Source of the DNA: Sphingomonas_E sp042693015
GTDB lineage: Bacteria > Pseudomonadota > Alphaproteobacteria > Sphingomonadales > Sphingomonadaceae
Assembly (NCBI RefSeq): GCF_042693015.1
Contig: NZ_CP170544.1
Span: forward strand, 186,001 to 250,000
DNA length: 64,000 nt
Reading direction: 5' to 3'
The position numbers and the translations under genes are program-made. Every line of letters begins with the position of its first letter. Positions within the stretch are counted from its first letter, which is position 1. This document shows positions 44,032 through 53,517 of this stretch, piece after piece. Below the pieces are notes generated by a model. That model did no database searches and was not told where the DNA came from. It worked only from the letters and a program-made list of their open reading frames with translations.

Positions 44032-44904
44032 CTATGGATTGGGCTGGGCGGGCGGCGCGATGGCAGGCGTCGTCGTGACAGGTGCCGCTGCAGCAGCTGC
44101 CGCCGGGTTCAGCCGGGCGAGCAGGGCATCAGCCTTGAGGCTGACGTCGCGTATAGTCCGTTCGGGCGCGCCGAGCGGAGGAATGACGCTGGCGCCGACG
44201 GTGACGCGCAGCGCCTGCGGCCGGCCCGTCAGGATCTTGGGATCGACGGCGGTGGGCGGCACCGCCCAGGTTTCGCCGACATTCATCTGCTTTTCGACGA
44301 GCCGGGTGCCATCGGCTTCATAGACCCGCAACCATACGGGTTCGAGCGCAGTGAGCACGACCGGGCCGCCTGCGGGTGCCGTAGCTGAGGGAGCCGGAAC
44401 GGCAGCAGCCGGCGCCGGCTTCGGCGCAGCGGAAGCCGTTTCGGTCGGCGTTTCGCCTGTCGCAAGGCGGACGCGATCATCGGCTCCGCCGCCCAGCACG
44501 CCACTGCGCCACACGGCATAAGTGCCGCCCAGCAGCAGTGCGACGACGATGGCGACGGTGACGAGGAAGCGCGAAGGAACACGTGCCGGATCGGCAGGCT
44601 CGAACGGTTCGGGGATCACGCGCTCGACCGCGCCGCCGCCCATTTCTTCGCGGAATTCGCGGGCGAGCGCGCTGGCATCGAGCCCGACGATCTGCGCGAA
44701 CGCGCGGACGAAACCTACGCTGTAGGGAGCGGCCGGCAAGGCGCTCAGATCATTGGCTTCGATCGCTTGCAAATGACGCAAGGGCACGCGCGTGCGGGCT
44801 GCAATGTCCGCAAGCTCCAGAGACTGCGCCCGGCGCGCCTCAGCCAGTCGCGCACCTACGGTAAAGGGAGCCTCCACGGCGAATTCGCCGGTCGTGTCAT
44901 TCAT
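44032..44904 (-). CDS. rodZ: RodZ-like helix-turn-helix membrane protein
   Basis: 290-residue single-pass protein with RodZ layout: N-terminal HTH_25 domain (VGARLAEARRAQSLELADIA, then VPLRHLQAIEANDLSALP), a membrane helix FLVTVAIVVALLLGGTYAVW near residue 120, a disordered Pro/Ala stretch, and a periplasmic DUF4115-type beta domain (EPVWLRVYEADGTRLVEKQMNVGETW). RodZ connects MreB filaments to the wall-synthesis machinery and sets rod shape. The C-terminus is Ala/Pro-rich. It lies between ptsP and cpoB on the same strand. The identity is good, but the cell-shape role is by homology. Confidence 0.85.
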   Translation of the reverse strand: MNDTTGEFAVEAPFTVGARLAEARRAQSLELADIAARTRVPLRHLQAIEANDLSALPAAPYSVGFVRAFAQIVGLDASALAREFREEMGGGAVERVIPEPFEPADPARVPSRFLVTVAIVVALLLGGTYAVWRSGVLGGGADDRVRLATGETPTETASAAPKPAPAAAVPAPSATAPAGGPVVLTALEPVWLRVYEADGTRLVEKQMNVGETWAVPPTAVDPKILTGRPQALRVTVGASVIPPLGAPERTIRDVSLKADALLARLNPAAAAAAAPVTTTPAIAPPAQPNP

Positions 44905-45027
44905 GCGACCTCCGGGGCGCTATTTCCCAATATTAAATAAGCGCGCGCCACCCGTTGCTCTTGTCACAAATGCAAACGAGGACGTCAAATCCAAACAAGC
45001 CTCGTAAGCGGCATTATAGTAGAAAAA

Positions 45028-47301
45028 TCAGCCGATAGCCACGTTTTGCTGTTCGGCCCAGGCGGTGAGTCGCGCACGGACGTCGGACACGCCCTCCGCC
45101 AGCCACGCCTTCATCTCGGCACGAAGCTTTTCCGCGTCGAGCGTGCGCACCATCGCCTTCACCGGGCCGATGGCTGCCGGCGTGATCGACAGCCGCTCGA
45201 TGCCCAGCCCGATGAGCGCCATGGCTTCCAGCACACGACCGCCCATCTCGCCACACACGGCGACCGGAACGTCGGCCGCCTGCGCTGTGCCCGACACGCG
45301 CGAGAGGAAGCGCAGGATCGCGGGCGACAGCCAGTCGAACCGTTCCGCCAGCTTGGGATGCGAGCGATCCGCCGCGAACAGGAACTGAGTGAGGTCGTTG
45401 GTGCCGATCGACAGGAAATCGAGCCGGGGCAGCAATACATCCAGCATTTCGGCGAGCGCCGGCACCTCCAGCATCGTGCCGTAGCGGATCGCATTGGGCA
45501 GTGGCCGGTTACGCTCGGCGACCCATTTGCGCTGCGCTTCGAACAATGCCTGTGCGGCATCGAATTCCCACGGTTCGGAAATCATGGGGAACATGACGTT
45601 CAATGTACGGCCGGCCGCGGCCTCGATCAACGCGCGGGCCTGCGCCTTCATCAGGCCATCGCGATCGAGCGCGAGGCGGATGGCGCGCCAGCCCATCGCG
45701 GGATTTTCCTCCTGCGCGGCATCCTGGTTCATGTAGGGCAGGGTCTTGTCGCCGCCGATGTCGACGGTGCGGAAGATTACCGGGCGATCGCCGGCGGCCT
45801 CAAGCACGTCGCGATAGAGGCGCTGCTGGCGTTCGCGCTGCGGCAAGGTTGCCGACACCAGGAACTGGAATTCGGTGCGGAACAGGCCGATGCCGTCGGC
45901 GCCGGTGATTTCGAGCGCGGAAACGTCGTCGCGCAGGCCGGCATTGACCATCAGCGTGATGTTGCGCCCATCCAGCGTCACCGCGGGCAGATCGCGCATC
46001 GCGGCAAATTCGGCGCGGCGTTTCTGGCCGACGGCGAGCTTGGCGTCGAACACCTCCTCCATCGATGTCGTCGGGCGGATGAAGACGGTGCCCTGGGCAG
46101 CATCGAGCAGGATGAGATCGCCTTCTTGCAGCATGTGACGGATGTCGCGGACGCGGCCGAGCACCGGCACGCCCATCGCGCGCGCGACGATGGTTACGTG
46201 GGCGGTAAGCGAGCCTTCCTCGAGGATCACGCCCTTCAGCCGGCGGCGATCATATTCGAGCAGTTCGGCAGGACCGAGATTGCGCGCGACGAGGATAGAA
46301 TCCTGCCGCAGGCCCATCTGCGCGGCGGTGCCGAGTTGGCCGGAGACGATGCGCAGCAGACGGTTGGAGAGATCCTCCAGATCGTGCATCCGGTCCGCCA
46401 GCAGCGGATCGCTGATCTCGCGCATCCGCATCCGGGTGCGCTGCTGCACGCGTTCGATCGCGGCCTCGGCAGTCAGACCGCTGTCGATCGCTTCATTGAT
46501 GCGGCGGCTCCAGCCTTCGTCATAGGCGAACATCTTGTAGGTATCGAGCACGTCCTGATGCTCGCCCGCCGTGCCGAATTCGGCCTGACTGGTCATCCGT
46601 TCGATCTGTTCGCGCATCTGCCGGAAGGCGGCATAGACGCGCTGGCGTTCGACCTCGGTATCTTCCGCGACGGTATGTTCGATGTGGACGCGCGGCTGGT
46701 GGAAGACGACATGGCCGCGGCCCATGCCCTCCACGAGCTTGAGGCCGGTGAGCCGAACCGCGCCCGCATCCCGCGGGCCGCCGCTGTGCACCGCCTCGTC
46801 GATCAGTTCCGCACCGGCGATCAGTTCGGCCAGCACCATCGCGACCGTCTGAAGCGCCTCGATCTCGACCTCGTCATATCGACGCGGCTCCGCATGCTGC
46901 ACGGCCAACACGCCGACGGCACGCTCGCGCCGGACGATCGGGACGCCGGCGAAGCTGTGATACAATTCTTCGCCGGTTTCCGGCTTGTAGGCGAAGTCCG
47001 GATGGCTCGTCGCTTCGTCGAGGTTGAGCGTCTTCACCTCGGACGCGATATGGCCGACCAGACCCTCGCCGAGGGCGAGGCGGGTGACGTGGACGGCCGT
47101 CTGCTTGAGGCCGCGCGTTGCGTAGAGTTCGAGCAGGCCATCACGCAGCAAATAGATCGAGCAGACCTCGCTCGACAGCGCTTCGCCGATGATATTGACG
47201 ACCTGATTGAGCTTGGCCTGCGCGTTTGTGCGCGCGGCCATCACGTCGTGAAGGCGCGTCAGGATTTCGCGAGCGGCGGAGGTGGCGGTCGTTCCGGGCA
47301 T
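45028..47301 (-). CDS. ptsP: Phosphoenolpyruvate-protein phosphotransferase PtsP (EI-Ntr)
   Basis: Enzyme I of the nitrogen-related phosphotransferase system; passes phosphate from PEP to NPr and EIIA-Ntr. The N-terminal GAF domain (about 15-165: VVNIIGEALSSEVCSIYLLRDG) senses a small ligand, in many bacteria glutamine. The phosphoacceptor is His368 (GSLTAHVTIVARAMGVP). The TIM-barrel PEP-binding domain has DGIGLFRTEFQFL and GTNDLTQFLFAADR, with the C-terminal cysteine motif VAVCGEMGG. At 757 residues it is complete. NPr and EIIA genes are not here. The 122-bp gap to the rodZ-like gene is AT-richer. Confidence 0.96.
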   Translation of the reverse strand: MPGTTATSAAREILTRLHDVMAARTNAQAKLNQVVNIIGEALSSEVCSIYLLRDGLLELYATRGLKQTAVHVTRLALGEGLVGHIASEVKTLNLDEATSHPDFAYKPETGEELYHSFAGVPIVRRERAVGVLAVQHAEPRRYDEVEIEALQTVAMVLAELIAGAELIDEAVHSGGPRDAGAVRLTGLKLVEGMGRGHVVFHQPRVHIEHTVAEDTEVERQRVYAAFRQMREQIERMTSQAEFGTAGEHQDVLDTYKMFAYDEGWSRRINEAIDSGLTAEAAIERVQQRTRMRMREISDPLLADRMHDLEDLSNRLLRIVSGQLGTAAQMGLRQDSILVARNLGPAELLEYDRRRLKGVILEEGSLTAHVTIVARAMGVPVLGRVRDIRHMLQEGDLILLDAAQGTVFIRPTTSMEEVFDAKLAVGQKRRAEFAAMRDLPAVTLDGRNITLMVNAGLRDDVSALEITGADGIGLFRTEFQFLVSATLPQRERQQRLYRDVLEAAGDRPVIFRTVDIGGDKTLPYMNQDAAQEENPAMGWRAIRLALDRDGLMKAQARALIEAAAGRTLNVMFPMISEPWEFDAAQALFEAQRKWVAERNRPLPNAIRYGTMLEVPALAEMLDVLLPRLDFLSIGTNDLTQFLFAADRSHPKLAERFDWLSPAILRFLSRVSGTAQAADVPVAVCGEMGGRVLEAMALIGLGIERLSITPAAIGPVKAMVRTLDAEKLRAEMKAWLAEGVSDVRARLTAWAEQQNVAIG

Positions 47302-47372
47302 GGCCCCCTGCTAACAGACGAAGTGCCCGTCTTTCCATACTGGAATGTAGGACGAAGCGATGAAGAGGTGCA

Positions 47373-48668
47373 TCATTTGATGTCTATTAAGATGGTTGCC
47401 CGCAAGCCGCCCTCCTCGCGATTGGCAAGCGTCACCGTACCGATGCCTTCCATCGCCCGCTGGACGATCGCGAGGCCGAGGCCCGCGCCGCCGCTTTCGC
47501 GGCTGCGGGACGCGTCGAGCCGGCGAAAGGGTTCGAAGACCGTTGCCATATCCGCGTCGGCGATGCCGGGGCCGTCGTCGTCCACGGTGATGCGGATCGC
47601 CTTGTCTTCCTTCGCGAGCGTGACGCGCGCCTGCCCGCCATGACGCAGGGCATTGTCCACAAGATTTGCGATCGCGCTGCGGATGCGCATGGGCGGCAAG
47701 GTGGCGGACAGGCGATCGGGGCCGTCATAGCTGGCGTCGGCGCCCATGTCCGCGGCGTCGTCGACGATCGTCATCGCCATGGATGCGAGATCGACCGGCT
47801 TCGCGGCCTCCGGCTCGGCGCCGCGAAGATAGCCCAGGATCGACGTCATGAACGCCTGCATCTCATCGAGATCGCGCAGGATCGCGTCGCGCGTCTCGCC
47901 CGGATCGAGCGCGCCGGCACGGAGGCGGAGGCGCGCGATGGGGGTGAAGAGATCGTGCGAGACAGCGGCCAGCGCCTGAGTGCGATCATCGACAAGAGCC
48001 ATCAGCCGGGCCTGCATCGCGTTCACCGATCGGGCGAGGCTAATAACCTCCTGCGGCCCTTCTTCGGGAACGGTGATCGGTTCGCCGAGGCCCGCGCGGT
48101 CGGCGGCGCGGGCCAGGCGTCGCAGCGGATCGGCCAGCGCGCGCAACAGGAGCAGCGTCGCGAGCAGCACGCCGGCGGTGAGGAACAGCAGCGAGAGGAG
48201 GTGATTGCCGATCGTCGGCACACGGGCGGTGCGGCCTTCGGTGCGGAAGACGATCTGCGATCCGTCGATCAGCGTCAGCGCGCCGACGACACCACCGGAC
48301 GAATGTTCCGTTACGCGAATCTCGCGCCTGGCGAGGCGGGGTTCCAGTTGATCGATGCGCGTGCGGATGCGGGCGGATGGTGTGCCGTTGGTGAAGCTGC
48401 GGCCCGGCGACCAGGCGAGGCGGACGCCATCACTGGAAAGCTCGACCGCGCCCGCGGCGCGCCTCGGTTCAGGAAGTTCACTGATAAGTCGATCGGCGAT
48501 CACCAGCCGCCCGGCGATGCGCTCCGCCTGACTGGATGCGACCAGATCGGCCTCGGCGCGCTGATACAGCAACTCGCTGCCGAAGAAGGACAAAGCGGTG
48601 GTCACAAATACCACCATCGCGATCTGCCCCGCCAGCCCGATCGACAACAGGCGCGGCGCCTTCAGCAC
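47373..48668 (-). CDS. Sensor histidine kinase, two-component
   Basis: Inner-membrane sensor kinase, 431 residues from the GTG at 48668, 8 bp after the response-regulator stop; a TTG at 48701 would overlap that gene by 26 bp. The N-terminal helix is IAMVVFVTTALSFFGSELLY, a periplasmic domain of about 120 residues follows, then a second helix LLSLLFLTAGVLLATLLLL. HAMP is next, then the H-box AAVSHDLFTPIARLRLR with His238, N-box NLVDNALRHGG and G-boxes DDDGPGIAD and GGAGLGLAIV. It is an EnvZ-like class; the signal is unknown. Confidence 0.92.
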   Translation of the reverse strand: MLKAPRLLSIGLAGQIAMVVFVTTALSFFGSELLYQRAEADLVASSQAERIAGRLVIADRLISELPEPRRAAGAVELSSDGVRLAWSPGRSFTNGTPSARIRTRIDQLEPRLARREIRVTEHSSGGVVGALTLIDGSQIVFRTEGRTARVPTIGNHLLSLLFLTAGVLLATLLLLRALADPLRRLARAADRAGLGEPITVPEEGPQEVISLARSVNAMQARLMALVDDRTQALAAVSHDLFTPIARLRLRAGALDPGETRDAILRDLDEMQAFMTSILGYLRGAEPEAAKPVDLASMAMTIVDDAADMGADASYDGPDRLSATLPPMRIRSAIANLVDNALRHGGQARVTLAKEDKAIRITVDDDGPGIADADMATVFEPFRRLDASRSRESGGAGLGLAIVQRAMEGIGTVTLANREEGGLRATILIDIK

Positions 48669-48675
48669 TTTCCGG

Positions 48676-49431
48676 TCAGGCCCGTTCGACGTCGGCAGCA
48701 AGCATATAGCCGCGACCGCGAACGGTGCGGATCAGCGTGTCCCCACTGTCGGAATCGCCGAGCTTGCGGCGGAGCCGGCTGACGAGAACGTCGATGCTGC
48801 GATCCGATGCCTGCGCGCGGCGGGCGCGGGACAGTTCGAGGAGTCGTTCACGACCAATGACGCGCTGCGGCTGCTGGACGAGGATGGCGAGCAGATCGTG
48901 CTCGGCGCCGGACAGTTCGACATCGGCGCCGTCGGGCGCGACGAGCGTGCGACGCCGCAGATCGAGCGTCCATCCGGCGAACCGGGCAATGTCGCCGCGC
49001 GGCGCGCCGGCGGCAGGCGTGCGGGCACGGCGGAGCGCGGCGCGGACGCGGGCCAGCAACTCGCCGCGGCCGAAGGGTTTGGCGACATAATCGTCGGCGC
49101 CGCGATCGAGCCCCGCGATGCGATCGGCCTCGCCGCCGAGGGCGCTCACCATGATGATCGGGATGGCCGGATGCCGCGCGCGGATGTCGCCGATCAGGTC
49201 CAGCCCCGATCGGCCGGGAAGCATGACATCGAGCATGACGAGATCGATGCCACCGGCATCGAGCAGCGGCCACGCCTCGCTTTCGTCGCGCGCGCCGAGC
49301 GCTTCGATACCTTCGCCATGGAGCGCGCGGACGATGAGCACACGCATCCCCGGATCATCCTCGACGATGAGGACGCGGGCGGGCGCGTCGGCGGCGGTTT
49401 CGGTGGCGGAGGGCAGGTCTGCGTCGATCAT
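48676..49431 (-). CDS. OmpR-family response regulator
   Basis: DNA-binding partner of the kinase directly downstream. The receiver domain has acidic pair VEDD at 24-26, phosphoacceptor Asp68 (LVMLDVMLPG) and Lys in VAKPFGRGEL. The C-terminal winged helix has ELSGAEHDLLAILV, RSIDVLVSRLRRKLGD and TVRGRGYML. It is 251 residues, with a short extra N-terminus (MIDADLPSATETAADAPA). The order regulator then kinase on one strand suggests an operon; the targets are unknown, and the unit sits between ptsP and the FAH gene. Confidence 0.95.
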   Translation of the reverse strand: MIDADLPSATETAADAPARVLIVEDDPGMRVLIVRALHGEGIEALGARDESEAWPLLDAGGIDLVMLDVMLPGRSGLDLIGDIRARHPAIPIIMVSALGGEADRIAGLDRGADDYVAKPFGRGELLARVRAALRRARTPAAGAPRGDIARFAGWTLDLRRRTLVAPDGADVELSGAEHDLLAILVQQPQRVIGRERLLELSRARRAQASDRSIDVLVSRLRRKLGDSDSGDTLIRTVRGRGYMLAADVERA

Positions 49432-49479
49432 GCCATTCTTTGTATAAGCCTTCGTGCGGTTGCGGGAGGGGGCATGAAG

Positions 49480-50160
49480 TTAGCCGATCCTGATCTCGAT
49501 CGGCTCGAGCCCATCGATCAGGCCATAGACCACATCACCCGCCACCAACGGGCCGACCCCATCGGGCGTTCCGGTGAAGATCAGGTCGCCGGCACCGAGC
49601 GCGACATAGCGCGACAAGGCCGAAATGGTCTCGGGGACCGTCCAGATCATGCCGGAAAGGTCGCTCGCCTGCCGGGTCGCGCCATTGACGTCGAGGCGGA
49701 TGCGGCCCGCGCTTGGGTCGAAATCGGCGGCGCGGGTGATTGGGCCGCAGGGGCCGGAGCGATCGAAGCCCTTGGCCATGTCCCATGGACGGCCGGCCAT
49801 TCGCGCATCGGCCTGAATGTCGCGCCGGGTGAGATCGATGCCGGCGGCATAGCCGAACACATGATCGAGCGCGTCCTCCTCGGCGATATGATCGCCGCCC
49901 TTGCCGATCGCGACGACCAGTTCGATCTCGTGGTGCAGGTTGGAGGTCATCGGCGGATAGGGGATGGAGCCCCCGCCTGGCACGATCGCATCGGTGGGTT
50001 TCGCGAAGAAGAAGGGCGGCTCGCGGCTCGGATCGCCACCCATTTCGCGGACGTGGGCCGCATAGTTGCGGCCGACGCACCAGACACGGCGGACGGGGAA
50101 GGTTCCCCCGCCAACCACGTCGACCAATGTGGGGGCAGGGGCGGGGAGGACGAGGCTCAT
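49480..50160 (-). CDS. Fumarylacetoacetate hydrolase family protein
   Basis: FAH-fold enzyme, 226 residues from 50160 (MSLVLPAPAP, GGAGAA upstream); the long open frame further upstream is a shadow of the CoA-transferase gene. WCVGRNYAAHVREMGGD opens the domain, and the metal ligands are in HHEIELVVAIGKGG (Glu, Glu) and GIDLTRRDIQ (Asp). FTGTPDGVGPLVAGD is the C-terminal signature. The small single-domain form matches fumarylpyruvate hydrolase and related 2-oxo-acid C-C lyases or decarboxylases. It is downstream of the CaiB gene, so probably a step in the same catabolic route. Confidence 0.88.
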   Translation of the reverse strand: MSLVLPAPAPTLVDVVGGGTFPVRRVWCVGRNYAAHVREMGGDPSREPPFFFAKPTDAIVPGGGSIPYPPMTSNLHHEIELVVAIGKGGDHIAEEDALDHVFGYAAGIDLTRRDIQADARMAGRPWDMAKGFDRSGPCGPITRAADFDPSAGRIRLDVNGATRQASDLSGMIWTVPETISALSRYVALGAGDLIFTGTPDGVGPLVAGDVVYGLIDGLEPIEIRIG

Positions 50161-50218
50161 CGCGGGTTCTCCGGGTCCATTGCTCGAACAAGAGAGTAAC
50201 CTGCAATCGGCAGGCGCG

Positions 50219-52669
50219 TCATCCCCCTGCGGTTCCGGTTGCGTAGAGCGCATCGATTGCGTTTTCGTCCAGCCCCGCTTCCGACAGGATTTCGCGGGTC
50301 TGCTGGCCGAAAGTGGGCGGTGCGCCACCGGGGCTGATCGGGGTGCGGGAAAAGTCCATGCCGATGCCGAACATATCGAGCCGACCGATCGTCGGATGGC
50401 CCTGTGTCGACGCGATCCAGCCGCGACGGAGCAGATCGGCATCGTCGAACAGTCGCCGGGAGTAATCGGCGTCGGCAATCTCGCAAGGCACCCCGGCACC
50501 GTCGAGCGCGGCAAAGGCCTGGGCTGATTTCCTTTCGACGAAGAAATCGGCGAGGCGGTTGGCGAGGATCGCGTCATTCGCCTTACGCAATTTGGCGCTG
50601 GCAAAGCGCGGATCGCCGGCAAGGCTGGGCACTGCCCGGCCGAGCGCGTGCCACTGCGCCTCGGTAGTTGCAGCCAGGCAGAGCCAGCCGTCCGTAGCGC
50701 GATAGAGACGATAGAGCGCGGACAGCCCCATCTGATCGGCGTCGAGCCTCGGGCGATCGAACTTCCGACCATCGGGTGTGGTGAAGGTGCGGCTGTTGTT
50801 GAACAGCGAGGCGTTGAGGATCGAGGTATCGACCAACTGGCCGCGCCCGGTCCGCTCGCGATGATAGAGAGCGAGCGTGATCGCGATGGCCGCGAAATAG
50901 CCATTGCCGAGATCGCCGCCGGAAAGCGCGCCGAAGAAAGGCCGGCCGCCATCGTCCATGCCGCCATCTTCCCACACCGATCCGCCGAGCGAATTGGCGG
51001 CCTGATCGTGGCCGATGAGCGCCGCACGGGGGCCATCCTCAAAGCCACGGCTGTGGCAGTAAATCAGGCGCGGATTTGTCTGCTTGAGCGTCACATAGTC
51101 GACGCCAAGTCGCTCCGCGACGCCCTTGCGCATATTGTGGATGACGACATCGGCGCCGTCGATCAGGCGGCGGACGGCGGCATAGGTGATTTCGTCCTTC
51201 AATTCGATGCGGGCGCTGCGCTTTGTGCGGTTCATGGCGATGGCCATGAAGGTCGGCATCCAGAAGCCCTGGCGCGATCCGTCGATCTTGATGACGTCTG
51301 CACCCAGATCGCCGAGCAGCTGTGAGCCCCACGGCCCCGCCACGGCGAGCCCGAGGTCGACGACGCGAATGCCCGTTAACGGACCGCGCGACAGATCGGC
51401 AGGCCGCGGCTGGACGGGGGAGGGGGCTGCCTTTGCCGCCGCTTCGCGCGCGGCTTCGGTATCGGCGCCGCGTGGATGGGCTGGCCCGCGGACTGCGGTC
51501 GGGCAGTCATGCAGGCGGAACAGGATGCCGGCTTGGTGGAGCGGGCCGAGTTCGGGATCCTCCACCACTGCGACCGAGCCGTCCGCGAGCAGCAGGGGAT
51601 CGGTCAGCGCGTCTTCCGGCGCGCGGATGGGCTGCACGCATATGTCGGAGACGGCGGCTGCTTTTTCCCATTCGGCCGAGGGGAATTTGGCGAAAAAAGG
51701 TGCGGCCTCCGCCAATGTTTCGAGCTGGCTGTCGAGGCTGGGCATGCCGACGGTACGACCGGCGCGGCCGTTGCGGGCGATGACGCGGGCTTTCACATCC
51801 TCGGGATCGGGCACCTTCAGTTCGTCGCCTTCGGCTGCGGCGATCGCCCAGTCGGGCGGGCTGGACCAGGTGCAGACCCAGCGATCCGCGGTCTTGACGA
51901 TGCCCCACACCTGTCGGCGATCGAGCGCGGGCATCATATATCCGGGCGCGTCGACATGCTCCGGCCGCTGCCAGCCGCAGGAGCCGTAGAGGATCGCGCC
52001 TTGTAGCAACGAGGTGCCGACATGCTGGCCAAGGCCGCTCAGCTCCCGAGCACGCAGCGCGGCCGCGACGCCGAGCACCGTTAGATAGGCCGCGGACACG
52101 CTGGGCGCCGGGCTTGCCGAGAAGATCGGGCCGAGGCGCGCCGAGCCGGAGCGGATGATTTCGGGGACCGGCTTCACGCTCGCCGGATCGGCGTCCTGGC
52201 CCAGGATGCGGAGGATCGAGCCGCCGTCCCAGCCGCGCGCCTCGTGCATCAGGCCGAGCCGCGCCTGCACCAGCGCGTCGATGGCCGGCCGGTCGGCGTC
52301 GGCCGTGTCTGCGCCATAGCCGGTGACCGAGACATGGATCAGCCGCGGATTGGCCGCAGCCAGGGTTTCGTGGTCGAGGCCGAACGTCTCGCCTTCACCG
52401 GGAGCGAAATCCTCGACGAGGATGTCCGCCGCACTGGCGAGCCGGCGGATCGTGGCGAGATCCTGCTCATCGGCGAAGTCGAAGATGGCGCTGGCCTTGC
52501 CGCGATGCCAGATGCGGGCGCCTTGCAGCACATCCTCACCCGGATCGGCATCGCTGCGTTCGATGCGGGTGACGTCGCCGCCATGATCGGCCAGCAGCAT
52601 CGTCGCCATCGCCCCCGCGATCCCGCGCGTGAGATCGAGGACCGTCAGCCCCTCCAGAACGCCTGTCAT
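50219..52669 (-). CDS. Double-domain CaiB/BaiF (family III) CoA-transferase
   Basis: 816 residues, about twice the usual length, from 52669 (MTGVLEGLTVLDLTRGIAG after GGGAGAGG). There are two consecutive CaiB modules: residues 1 to about 390 (AMATMLLADHGGDVTRIE, PRLIHVSVTGYG, with likely catalytic Asp131 in PAIDALVQARLG) and about 400-816 (GIRVVDLGLAVAGPWGSQLL, DLGADVIKID, and LIGHDQAANSLGG). Family members are intertwined dimers, so the fusion may fold as a built-in pair. It moves CoA between carboxylic acids. It lies between an FAH-type gene and an SDR in a catabolic cluster; the acid is unknown. Confidence 0.9.
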   Translation of the reverse strand: MTGVLEGLTVLDLTRGIAGAMATMLLADHGGDVTRIERSDADPGEDVLQGARIWHRGKASAIFDFADEQDLATIRRLASAADILVEDFAPGEGETFGLDHETLAAANPRLIHVSVTGYGADTADADRPAIDALVQARLGLMHEARGWDGGSILRILGQDADPASVKPVPEIIRSGSARLGPIFSASPAPSVSAAYLTVLGVAAALRARELSGLGQHVGTSLLQGAILYGSCGWQRPEHVDAPGYMMPALDRRQVWGIVKTADRWVCTWSSPPDWAIAAAEGDELKVPDPEDVKARVIARNGRAGRTVGMPSLDSQLETLAEAAPFFAKFPSAEWEKAAAVSDICVQPIRAPEDALTDPLLLADGSVAVVEDPELGPLHQAGILFRLHDCPTAVRGPAHPRGADTEAAREAAAKAAPSPVQPRPADLSRGPLTGIRVVDLGLAVAGPWGSQLLGDLGADVIKIDGSRQGFWMPTFMAIAMNRTKRSARIELKDEITYAAVRRLIDGADVVIHNMRKGVAERLGVDYVTLKQTNPRLIYCHSRGFEDGPRAALIGHDQAANSLGGSVWEDGGMDDGGRPFFGALSGGDLGNGYFAAIAITLALYHRERTGRGQLVDTSILNASLFNNSRTFTTPDGRKFDRPRLDADQMGLSALYRLYRATDGWLCLAATTEAQWHALGRAVPSLAGDPRFASAKLRKANDAILANRLADFFVERKSAQAFAALDGAGVPCEIADADYSRRLFDDADLLRRGWIASTQGHPTIGRLDMFGIGMDFSRTPISPGGAPPTFGQQTREILSEAGLDENAIDALYATGTAGG

Positions 52670-52713
52670 TCGCCTCTCCCCTGTTCGGACGAGGCCGCGG
52701 CGGTTCGTTGTCG

Positions 52714-53514
52714 TCAGTGGCCGCCGTCGACCAGGATGTCCGTACCGTTGACATAATCTGATGCGGGATCGGCAAGGAAAGCAATGGCGTTGGCGATATC
52801 CTCCGGCCGGCCGAGGCGCCCTGTGTGGTTGGGAACGAATTTCTTGACCGCCCAGCGCTCTATGTCCTCCCAGCCGCCGTTCACGCCGCTCTTCTCGGCC
52901 ATGGCGCGCACCCACTTGGTGTTGGTCTCGGTCAGGACGAAGCCGGGGCTGATGCTGTTGGCGGTGACGCCGGTGCCCGAAAGCGCTTTCGACAGGCTCT
53001 TGGTCAGGTTGCGGATCGCGGCCTTGGCCCCCTGATAATCGGGGATGATCGGCATCGCGATTTCGACCACGCCGCTGGAAAGCTGGATCAGACGGCCCCA
53101 GCGCTTTTCCTTCATCGCGGGCGTGAAGGCATGGATCAGCCGCACCATCGAACCGACATTGGATTCATAGGTGGCGAGCCAATCGTCCCATTTCGTATCG
53201 AACCAGGGGGACATGCCGCCGCCGGCGGATTCACCGCCGGCATTGTTGACGAGGATATCGACATCACCGACGGCGGCACGCGTCGCCGCGATGATGGTGT
53301 CGGTGCCGGCCTCGCCCTCAAGCCCGCCGATGGCGACATAAGCGGTGCCGCCGGCCTTGCGGATCGCGTCCGCAGCGGCCGCAGTCCGTTCCTCGTTGCG
53401 GCCGTGGCAGACGACGGCTGCGCCCTCGACGGCGAGGCGGAGCGCGGTTGCCGCCCCGATCCCGCCGCTGGCGCCGGTGACGAGCGCGGTCTTGCCCGCG
53501 AACCGCCCGACCAT
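52714..53514 (-). CDS. SDR-family oxidoreductase
   Basis: Classical short-chain dehydrogenase, 266 residues. Cofactor motif ALVTGASGGIGAATALRL, then VCHGRNEERT, where Arg suggests NADP, NNAGGES, catalytic Ser in LIQLSSGVVE, Tyr/Lys in PDYQGAKAAIRNLTKSL, and C-terminal DYVNGTDILVDGGH. It starts 3 bp after the stop of the next upstream gene (53518), so it is surely in one operon with it and with the SDR at 54442. The CaiB gene follows after 44 bp. The physiological substrate is not known. Confidence 0.9.
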   Translation of the reverse strand: MVGRFAGKTALVTGASGGIGAATALRLAVEGAAVVCHGRNEERTAAAADAIRKAGGTAYVAIGGLEGEAGTDTIIAATRAAVGDVDILVNNAGGESAGGGMSPWFDTKWDDWLATYESNVGSMVRLIHAFTPAMKEKRWGRLIQLSSGVVEIAMPIIPDYQGAKAAIRNLTKSLSKALSGTGVTANSISPGFVLTETNTKWVRAMAEKSGVNGGWEDIERWAVKKFVPNHTGRLGRPEDIANAIAFLADPASDYVNGTDILVDGGH

Positions 53515-53517
53515 AGG

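Noticed and set aside
50161..51048. Extended FAH frame running into the CaiB gene
   Set aside because: The upstream part is an off-frame shadow of the CoA-transferase gene; homology begins at 50160.
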